From a virus, in the IMG/VR virus record IMGVR_UViG_3300018421_000195, positions 1 to 24,772 of that record: DNA of 24,772 nt; one strand, written 5' to 3'. A program made the translations under genes and the position numbers. The notes below the pieces were generated by a model. The model saw nothing but the letters and a program-made list of their open reading frames with translations, searched no databases and was not told where the DNA came from. Below are positions 1-7,135 of this stretch, in pieces (the stretch's first letter is position 1; the number at the start of each line of letters is the position of its first letter).

Positions 1-3000
1 AAGTTTCTAGATCTGTTGTATCTGAATGGAGACTTGGATCTAATCTCCTTAAGTTAGAGAATATTCGTGGAACTCTGAGAGAAGACGTAGTTATTGAAGG
101 ACTGGTATCGAGAGCATCTGGTACTGTAAAGGGAATCTATGCTAGCACATTTACAAATAATGTAACAGCGTTTTTTGATAATGTTGGATACTTCAAATCC
201 GACAAAGGAAAATTAGGAGTATCCAATCAAAAATTAATTGATAGTTATTTCTATCAAGATTACTCATATGTTATTAAATCAAAAACTCCAATTGACCAGT
301 GGAGAGATTTAATCAAATCAACTACACACCCCGCAGGATTTAAACTGTTTGGTCAAGTTGACATTGAAACAAATGCTCCCGTTGAGATGCCAGCAGAAAT
401 GCCAAAGGCGTCGCATTTTAGTGTCATTCAACTTTGGGATCCAGATAAAAACAAAATTACAGTTGAAAACACAAGAAGAACTGTAACTCAAATTATTCAG
501 AAGACAGAGAATCAAAGAATTCGTAAGGGAGTAGGTTCTGCTGCTACTTCTGAGTTTAATTTCAATGAATCTCGTGCATTTACATTTACACTAAATGGGT
601 CTTTTGATGGATATTATGATTCTAATGGTATTTTGCAAGGTACAAAAACATTCCAATTATTGGATGATCAGGGTCAACCATTTACTCCATCTAGTGCTAA
701 AAATTTAATCGTAACACTTGACGGAATTATTCAAGAACCAGAAGTAGCATACACTGTTTCTGGTGATAACATAGTCTTTTCACAACCACCCTTAGGTGCT
801 AATCAAAAACTCACTGGAAACAATTTAAATGAATTAACTGATTATGCTGGAGTAACATTTTACGGAAGATATTTTAACTTTAAAGATAATCAATATAATA
901 CGAGATACTTTAAAAAAATTAGAAATATCTTCCAAAGAAATGGAAGGTGGTTAGACTCTGCCAATCAAATAGAAAGAAACAAAACTTTCATTATTGAAGA
1001 GTGTATTGGTTACGGAAGATCTAAGTATCCATCTCTGGATTGGAGCACTAAGCAAGATGACTATGAGAGAGATCTTGGTTACATCTTGGATGCGTATCAG
1101 CATGACATTAGATTTGGTGGTAACGTAAAAACAGTTGATTATGTCTCATATTTTAACCAAGATGATGACTATGATTATATCACAAACAATAAAACAGAAT
1201 CTTTAGGAATAATCAAGTATGCTACAAACTTGGCAAAACTTTCTGTTAGAAATTGGGATGTTGTAGAAGCGAGTGTATCTTATATACAAGGTTCAAATAT
1301 AGTAACAGTCCAAGATACAAATAGACTAGCTGTTGGTATGCATATTAGTTCTGGAAGAGCATTTGCGTCTGGAACTAAAATTGCATCAATTGATAGTGAT
1401 ACTCAAATTACACTATCGTCATATGCTTTAGCAAACTCAGGTGGTCTTGGTGGTGCTCCAAGTGGCATCACGGATTTAAGTGGATCTACTGGCGGAAGTG
1501 ACTTTGTTATGCCAACCAGCACTGGGGAAGTTACCCCTGGAAATCAATTTGCTGTTGATCCAGGAGATATTTTACAAGCTCCAATTTCGTTCTCTTCATC
1601 GGATAGCGCATTTTTCTTCTTTAGTGGTTTGAACAATGGTACATTCTATGATGCTTCAAATCTCATTCAAGGAAACAAACTGTACTTGCAAGAAGAAATT
1701 AGTGAATACATTTATGATACATACAATCTTCCTCAGGGAGATAAAACAAAATGCAAGAGAGATCTTGGATATTTAATTGACGCTATAGTTTATCATCTGA
1801 GACTTGGTGGAAATGAAAGGGTTGTAGAATTTGCTAGACTATATTATACGAATGCTGGATACCCATATGGAGAAACTTTAACATACATCAATAGATCTAC
1901 AGAAGAAACTAACGCAGCAATTGATGCATGGACAAAACTTGGTGAAAAAATGATTCTTGCAATGAGAAATAATCTTGGGGCGGGAACTTATACCACTATC
2001 GCTCCATATGTAGATCTCACTGTTTCCACTGATACTCAAGTTCCATATTGTGCCGAAGTTGCATCTGCAATAACAACATATATTGATGTTGTCAAAAATA
2101 TTCTTGCAAATGGAACTGGTGCGGTTGATTCTGTAGGAATTAATCCATCAAAACCTGGATATTGGACGGATACAAAACCAACAATTGATTACAATTTAAT
2201 TCCAGATCCACAACTTCCATATAATGGAGAATGCGATGATGTAGTTTCTGCTATCGACTCCTTATATGAAAATGTCGATGATGTTCTCGACAGTCAATTA
2301 GTTTCAAAGACTCTTCCAGACTATGTGGATGGCGAGAATAAGATTTTTGAATTATATTGGGAAGATGGTTCTGAAGTCTACACAGAAGAAGATGAAGATT
2401 TATTCTTAACTATCAACGCAGTTCTTCAGAGACCAAAGTACAATGCAGATTATCCAGGTGGAGATGCATATTATATTGATAGAAATACTATTCCAAATAA
2501 GTTGATCTTTGATGTTGCCCCAATTTGGGATCAAGATTTTGGTGCTAAAAGTATTGGAGAACCAACTGCCGTTGAAAAAGTTGTAGGTATTGGTGTTGGA
2601 AACTATAAGAGATTGACCATTGATTACAACTTGGTTAATGGTGTTAAGAGTGGTCCTTTCTTAATTTTAGATGTAGAAGATAATACAGTTCAATCTGTTG
2701 AGGAAAAAGAATATCTTTATGTTTTCTTAGATGGCGTTCTTCAAAGAGAAGGATATAGTTATACGGTATCTGGTCCAAATATCTATTTTAATGTTCCCAT
2801 TAAAAAGGAAATGAAAATTGACATGAGATATCTCTACGGAAGAGATGTCGGTCAAATTCTTAATATCTACGATTTTGCTCCAGATACATATTTTGCTACT
2901 GGTACACTTACAATCAACACTACATCATCTCTAATTGATGATTATACAACTTATAGATGGATGGGTGATTTGTCTGGTAATGGTGTTCATTTATGGCAAG

Positions 3001-5168
3001 TAAAACCAGACGGTACGTATAATGTTATTGGTAAAGTAGCAAATCTTTATAGAACTTCAGGAGTCGTGAGGTTTGATATTATTAAATCTCAGAATGGTTC
3101 TATTATTGATGGATTAGATTTTGTATTTGCCGTTGAGGGAAGATATACTAGAACATTTACATTACCATGGTCAGAATTTACCTCCGCATCTCTTCAATAT
3201 AAAGTTGATGATTATGGAAGAAAAATTCTAAGCGATGAAAATTCTCTATGGTCTGGCACTATTGTCAGAAAATACTATAGAAATCCATTTGTAAGTCTGT
3301 CAAATGGTGATAAGATTCGTGTAGAAGGAGAAGAAAAGTTTAGAAATATCAAAGTTCTTCCATCTAATACTACATCAAAAGACGGTAGAGATGGAGAACA
3401 ACTTTCTGATGATATCTACGGGGCAGTTCAAGTTGAAACTTATGCTGGAGTTACTCGTGGAGAAGGTCTAAGTGTTGTAGCAAATATTGAAAATGGAAAA
3501 GTAGTTTCTCTTTCATGGAATCAGAGAAGCTGGAATCCTCTCACCCAACCAACAGCATATCAATATTTTACTCCACCTGTTTTAGAATTCGTACCAGAAA
3601 ATGGAGAAGGTGGCGGAGCAAGGGCTGCTGTTATTGTAAGCAAGGGACAAGTTGTTAGTGTTGATCTTCTTGATGGCGGATCTGGATATACCAAGGCACC
3701 AAAAGTTGTAGTTGCTAGAAGATATGAAATTCTAAATGAAAGAGATATTGGTGTATCTCTAATTAACATTGGAATAAACCCATATGTTGAAAGCAGTGGT
3801 ATGACTGCAGTTTCAACAATTAATGTCCTTGGAAATCAAGTTTCTGGTGTTAACTCTTTCACATCTGTATTCTTCAATAGTCCTATTGACACCGACAGAG
3901 TTATTACTGCCGAGATTCAATTACTAAGAGAATCTGGTGATGAACTTCAAAAAGCAGCATCAGAATTTATTGGTATTAGAGATCAAGATCCAAACGATGT
4001 ACAAATCATTGATGTATTCTATGATGCTACTGTTGTATCTGCCGAAATCCAGGGTGTTCTATCTACAAATTCCATTTCATCTGTAAGTAGAACAATTACA
4101 ACTTCATTTGAGAATTTAATTCCAAATGATGCTATTTCCAATATCAACTTCTTTGAGGTTGGCGCTTATCTCGATGTTGATCTCGATCCTGCTGACACTA
4201 TTATATACATTCCAGATACCACAAAATTCAAGACAAGTGGATATCTTCTAATTGGAAATGAAGTTGTACGCTACATGCGTAAACTATTTGATCGTTTCAT
4301 CAAAGTTGAAAGAGGAGTAAACAACACAACTCCACAATTCTGGGCATCAGGAACTTTCTTAAGACAAATTCCAGATCCTGTATCTGTTGCCTTTGGTGGC
4401 ATTGCTGTTATTGAATCCGATGTTGCTGTTGTCTCCATCGGACTAGAGACTCAAATATCTAGAGAATCTATCATTCCTAGACAAGCAGAATCCCAGATTA
4501 CACAGCAGCATAATACTACAACAGAAGTAGTTATCACCCCACCACCAGGAGGAGCAGTAGATGGATACGAAGAATCACTCTTCTTAGTAGACCCTGTTCC
4601 AGTAAGAGGATCAAATACTACTGGTGGTCATGATGGTGACGTTGACCTTATTGATGTTAATGGTGAATACTATGTTACCTTGAGAGATACTACACAACAA
4701 TTAATCATTAATGAATTATTTGGTTCTGCACAACAATACATTGGTCAATATGCAAAAACAAATGCTGGACCAACTATTGGTAATTTTGATCAAATTTTAG
4801 ATGATGGAACATGTAATGTTTCAGGAATAACATTGTTAGAATTAGACTTCCATTATCCTGCATTGACCATTAGAGATTTTGTTGAAAGATCTGAATCAAG
4901 TTATACTTTATCGGGTGACTATTTCAATTTGACGAATGCTTCTATTCAAAATCCAGTTACGATAACTTCTTCATCTGGAACAATTGGATCTAGTGTTGTT
5001 GTTCAGGATACTACATATTTCCCACCATCTGGATATCTATTTACTTCTGGTGGAACAGTGATTCAATATACTAGTAAAACAGCAACTACATTCGAAGGTT
5101 GTAGTTTCACAAGGGGTGCAAATACTATTAGTAGTGGTGATGAACTCATTCCGTTTGCAATCACCTAA
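1..5168 (+). CDS. 7: gp7-like baseplate wedge protein with very long C-terminal extension (5' end outside window)
   Basis: The frame is open from the first full codon at nt 3 to TAA at 5166-5168, giving 1721 visible residues; the ATG at 387 is internal because the upstream codons are coding and in frame. Nt 260-365 encodes SYVIKSK, then W and HPAGF, which matches the C-terminal part of T4 gp7 as I remember it (SYYVMKIKS, then W and HPVGF). The gene lies directly upstream of gene 8, as in T4. T4 gp7 joins gp8, gp10, gp6, gp53 and gp25 in the baseplate wedge. T4 gp7 ends about 150 residues after this motif; here about 1600 follow. They hold three LDGVLQ-type modules (705-795, 2396-2525, 2711-2800), two RDLGY modules (1035-1260, 1737-2120), one GM-type repeat (1275-1435), a GSGYT repeat (3600-3710) and two DTTxFxxSGYL modules (4183-4365, 4973-5150). 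The gp7 call is good for the N-terminal part shown; the role of the extension is unknown. Confidence 0.8.
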   Translation, partial: VSRSVVSEWRLGSNLLKLENIRGTLREDVVIEGLVSRASGTVKGIYASTFTNNVTAFFDNVGYFKSDKGKLGVSNQKLIDSYFYQDYSYVIKSKTPIDQWRDLIKSTTHPAGFKLFGQVDIETNAPVEMPAEMPKASHFSVIQLWDPDKNKITVENTRRTVTQIIQKTENQRIRKGVGSAATSEFNFNESRAFTFTLNGSFDGYYDSNGILQGTKTFQLLDDQGQPFTPSSAKNLIVTLDGIIQEPEVAYTVSGDNIVFSQPPLGANQKLTGNNLNELTDYAGVTFYGRYFNFKDNQYNTRYFKKIRNIFQRNGRWLDSANQIERNKTFIIEECIGYGRSKYPSLDWSTKQDDYERDLGYILDAYQHDIRFGGNVKTVDYVSYFNQDDDYDYITNNKTESLGIIKYATNLAKLSVRNWDVVEASVSYIQGSNIVTVQDTNRLAVGMHISSGRAFASGTKIASIDSDTQITLSSYALANSGGLGGAPSGITDLSGSTGGSDFVMPTSTGEVTPGNQFAVDPGDILQAPISFSSSDSAFFFFSGLNNGTFYDASNLIQGNKLYLQEEISEYIYDTYNLPQGDKTKCKRDLGYLIDAIVYHLRLGGNERVVEFARLYYTNAGYPYGETLTYINRSTEETNAAIDAWTKLGEKMILAMRNNLGAGTYTTIAPYVDLTVSTDTQVPYCAEVASAITTYIDVVKNILANGTGAVDSVGINPSKPGYWTDTKPTIDYNLIPDPQLPYNGECDDVVSAIDSLYENVDDVLDSQLVSKTLPDYVDGENKIFELYWEDGSEVYTEEDEDLFLTINAVLQRPKYNADYPGGDAYYIDRNTIPNKLIFDVAPIWDQDFGAKSIGEPTAVEKVVGIGVGNYKRLTIDYNLVNGVKSGPFLILDVEDNTVQSVEEKEYLYVFLDGVLQREGYSYTVSGPNIYFNVPIKKEMKIDMRYLYGRDVGQILNIYDFAPDTYFATGTLTINTTSSLIDDYTTYRWMGDLSGNGVHLWQVKPDGTYNVIGKVANLYRTSGVVRFDIIKSQNGSIIDGLDFVFAVEGRYTRTFTLPWSEFTSASLQYKVDDYGRKILSDENSLWSGTIVRKYYRNPFVSLSNGDKIRVEGEEKFRNIKVLPSNTTSKDGRDGEQLSDDIYGAVQVETYAGVTRGEGLSVVANIENGKVVSLSWNQRSWNPLTQPTAYQYFTPPVLEFVPENGEGGGARAAVIVSKGQVVSVDLLDGGSGYTKAPKVVVARRYEILNERDIGVSLINIGINPYVESSGMTAVSTINVLGNQVSGVNSFTSVFFNSPIDTDRVITAEIQLLRESGDELQKAASEFIGIRDQDPNDVQIIDVFYDATVVSAEIQGVLSTNSISSVSRTITTSFENLIPNDAISNINFFEVGAYLDVDLDPADTIIYIPDTTKFKTSGYLLIGNEVVRYMRKLFDRFIKVERGVNNTTPQFWASGTFLRQIPDPVSVAFGGIAVIESDVAVVSIGLETQISRESIIPRQAESQITQQHNTTTEVVITPPPGGAVDGYEESLFLVDPVPVRGSNTTGGHDGDVDLIDVNGEYYVTLRDTTQQLIINELFGSAQQYIGQYAKTNAGPTIGNFDQILDDGTCNVSGITLLELDFHYPALTIRDFVERSESSYTLSGDYFNLTNASIQNPVTITSSSGTIGSSVVVQDTTYFPPSGYLFTSGGTVIQYTSKTATTFEGCSFTRGANTISSGDELIPFAIT

Positions 5169-5189
5169 ATATTGCTATAAATATAAATA
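5164..5189 (+). promoter_or_regulatory. T4-type late promoter motifs upstream of gene 8
   Basis: The 54-base gap after the gp7-like gene holds two overlapping exact copies of TATAAATA (5176-5183 and 5182-5189), the T4 late promoter consensus read by a gp55-type sigma factor. A CTAAATA copy (5165-5171) overlaps the gp7 stop codon. The gene 8 ATG lies about 35-45 bases downstream, a sensible leader length. The start site itself is inferred. Confidence 0.7.
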
Positions 5190-5222
5190 ACACAGGCACA
5201 AACACTACGTCGGAAAAAACCA

Positions 5223-7040
5223 ATGGCTGCTATTATCTCTGATAAATTTAGAATTTTTAACGCGAAGCAATTCCTTGAATCGCTAACTGAAGGTGCTACT
5301 GACACTAGTGCCGAGCGTTCCAGGATGTACTTCTTTGTGGGTCGCCCACAACCCTGGAAAGCATACTTAGAGGTTTACTCTAAGTCACCAACCAACTTCA
5401 CAGTTGGCAACGAAGTGTTCATCGGTACATATGGATCTACAGCGTTCCGTGCTACTGTTTCTGCCGTTTATGATAGTGCCCTTCTTCTTACCGACGTTTT
5501 TGGCAGCAACGGTGTTAACTCTACACCACCCCTTGGTAGCACACTACTAGAAACTGCTGATGGTGGTTCAACCACAACCAACGCAACAGCAACCACTGGT
5601 GTTTATCGCTATGGTACTGAGGACATCCCACCTCTACCTTTAGATAACCAGAGAGAAAAGATTGGTCTGTACGACGAAATTATTGCTGCTAAGCGTATTA
5701 CTGATGCTTTTGCAAGAACTGTTGTTCGTCGTTACAACTGGGACTTAGTTGCTAATCCTAAGTTTGATATGTGGAAGCCTGATTACTCCGCTACCCCAGG
5801 TGGTGGTGGTCAAATTGGCAAACAATCTGCAACTGGTGCATCTTCTATTGCTGATTCCAAGTTCTATGTAATGAACTCAAACTATGAAGTATTCAAGTGT
5901 CTCTATAATGGAGAGAATACTTCAAATGCAACTGGTCAGAATGCAACTGAAGAACCAATCACCACTGGTGCTAATTATGATGCTGGTACTGGTCTTTATA
6001 CTGAGACTACTGGCGCTGGTTACATTTGGAAGCATATGTATACCATCCCAACAGATGATGTTCTGAAGTTCCTTTCTTCAGACTTTATGCCAATTGTTCT
6101 TCCTGCACAACCTTCTAGAGTTGCAGTTGCTGGATTGGCAGTTCCAGGTGCTCTCGATGTTGTTCTAATCGAAGATGGTGGAAATAACCTACCCGCTTTA
6201 CAGACTTTATATGCTGGAGTCAAGGGAGATGGAACTGGTGGAGTTGTCAGGTTTGTTACTGATGGATCTGGAACTATCACATCTGCTTCTGTAGTTTCTC
6301 GTGGTCAAGATTACACATATGCCAATGTTCTTCTTGGTAACGGTAATCTATTCTCTGATCCTGGTCTAGCACCTGGCGATGCAGTCACAACTCCTCCTGG
6401 TGCAACTGGTGCTCTAGAAATTGTTATGCCTCCACAGGGTGGACATGGTTCCGATCACGAAACGGAACTTAACGGCAAGCGCGTAATGACAAACATTCGC
6501 CTAACTTATGCAGAAGGTTCTGGTGACTTCCCAGTTGACAACGACTTCCGCAGAATCGGTATTATCAAAGATCCATATAACTATGGTACAACAACATTCT
6601 CAACATCGGATACATTATCTGGTTTGAGAGCAGTTAAGATTACTGGAGCAACTGCCGATTATCTACCAGACGAAAGAATTAGTCAAACTGTATCTGGTGG
6701 CACTGCATATGGTACTGTTGTTTCATGGACTCTAGACAGTGGTTCTACTACTGATGGTGTTCTTAAGTACATCCAAACTAATGATGCACACACAGATCAG
6801 GGTGTTGTAAGAGCATTCGAAAGCAATGCTGCTAATGCAATTTCTGGTGGTCTATCCGCTGCTTCTGGTAATGTTGCAACTACATATGCGAATACTCTAC
6901 TGGGTGCTACATTTGCTGCTGGTCTAGCAACTCCCGAGATTGAAAACAACTCTGGCGATGTTATCTACATCGAGAACCGTCGTCTAATCACTCGTGCTCC
7001 TGACCAGATTGAAGATATCAAACTAGTTATCGAGTTCTGA
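5223..7040 (+). CDS. 8: gp8-like baseplate wedge protein
   Basis: A 605-residue homologue of T4 gp8 (334 residues), which forms a dimer in each baseplate wedge. Landmarks match remembered T4 gp8 in order: DKFR near residue 7, FFVGRPQPW at 37-45 (T4 ITFGRSEPW), VRRYNWD before the middle of the protein, YIWKHMYTIP from 267 (T4 YVWEYLFEIP), FRRIGIIKDP from 442 (T4 FRQISIITNP), and the C-terminus from 578 with IYIENRRLI and DQIEDI (T4 IYMENRPPI, DQTEEI). The extra length sits in three insertions: after GRPQPW (VGNEVFIG and GSTAFRATV), between the middle motifs (glycine-rich repeat, nt 6158-6350), and between FRRIGI and the C-terminus (another SGGTAYGTV module). The start ATG has only a weak GGA upstream at 5212. 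It is followed by a strong terminator. The identification is strong. Confidence 0.92.
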   Translation: MAAIISDKFRIFNAKQFLESLTEGATDTSAERSRMYFFVGRPQPWKAYLEVYSKSPTNFTVGNEVFIGTYGSTAFRATVSAVYDSALLLTDVFGSNGVNSTPPLGSTLLETADGGSTTTNATATTGVYRYGTEDIPPLPLDNQREKIGLYDEIIAAKRITDAFARTVVRRYNWDLVANPKFDMWKPDYSATPGGGGQIGKQSATGASSIADSKFYVMNSNYEVFKCLYNGENTSNATGQNATEEPITTGANYDAGTGLYTETTGAGYIWKHMYTIPTDDVLKFLSSDFMPIVLPAQPSRVAVAGLAVPGALDVVLIEDGGNNLPALQTLYAGVKGDGTGGVVRFVTDGSGTITSASVVSRGQDYTYANVLLGNGNLFSDPGLAPGDAVTTPPGATGALEIVMPPQGGHGSDHETELNGKRVMTNIRLTYAEGSGDFPVDNDFRRIGIIKDPYNYGTTTFSTSDTLSGLRAVKITGATADYLPDERISQTVSGGTAYGTVVSWTLDSGSTTDGVLKYIQTNDAHTDQGVVRAFESNAANAISGGLSAASGNVATTYANTLLGATFAAGLATPEIENNSGDVIYIENRRLITRAPDQIEDIKLVIEF

Positions 7041-7055
7041 TTTATAAGACTCAAA

Positions 7056-7087
7056 AGAATCCCCCGATTAATCGGGGGATTTTTTTT
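7056..7087 (+). terminator. Intrinsic terminator after gene 8
   Basis: A 22-base perfect palindrome (7059-7080, core CCCCCGA, loop TTAA at 7068-7071, TCGGGGG) is followed by eight T residues (7080-7087). A-rich sequence precedes it, extending the stem by A-T pairs. It starts 15 bases after the gp8 stop and is the only clear hairpin terminator seen in the window. Confidence 0.92.
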
Positions 7088-7093
7088 ATCTCT

Positions 7094-7121
7094 ACTAAAT
7101 ACTAGGGACTAGTGACTAGTA
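7094..7121 (+). promoter_or_regulatory. Late-promoter-like CTAAATA motif with four ACTA-led heptads
   Basis: CTAAATA (7095-7101) matches the motif at 5165-5171 and 21327-21333 and resembles the T4 late TATAAATA element. It sits within four head-to-tail 7-base units, each ACTA followed by AAT, GGG, GTG and GTA. The last two units include palindromic ACTAGT at 7108-7113 and 7115-7120, which could pair as a hairpin. The block lies between the gene 8 terminator and the ribosome site of the next gene, so a promoter is expected here. Confidence 0.5.
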
Positions 7122-7124
7122 TTT

Positions 7125-7131
7125 GGCGGAG
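7125..7131 (+). promoter_or_regulatory. Ribosome binding site that fixes the start at 7136
   Basis: GGCGGAG ends four bases before ATG 7136. The longer possible start, GTG at 7112, lies upstream of this site and would translate through it, so ATG 7136 is preferred. A similar GGCGGGAG (21353-21360) precedes the gene at 21372. Confidence 0.7.
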
Positions 7132-7135
7132 TACG

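Noticed and set aside
387-5168. ATG 387 as the start of the first gene
   Set aside because: All codons in this frame from nt 3 to 386 are open and encode the conserved gp7-like SYVIKSK and HPAGF motifs, so the gene begins before the window.
5884-6066. 60-residue + strand frame within gene 8
   Set aside because: Overlaps conserved gp8 coding in another frame; no ribosome site or recognisable content.
7059-7080. Palindrome as an integration or recombination site
   Set aside because: GC stem, short loop, A tract and T tract explain it as a terminator, and no integrase or duplicate copy was seen.
7112-7135. GTG start giving eight extra N-terminal residues on the giant protein
   Set aside because: The ribosome site GGCGGAG (7125-7131) lies downstream of this GTG and directly before ATG 7136, which also gives the family-typical MPQKTNLNV start.
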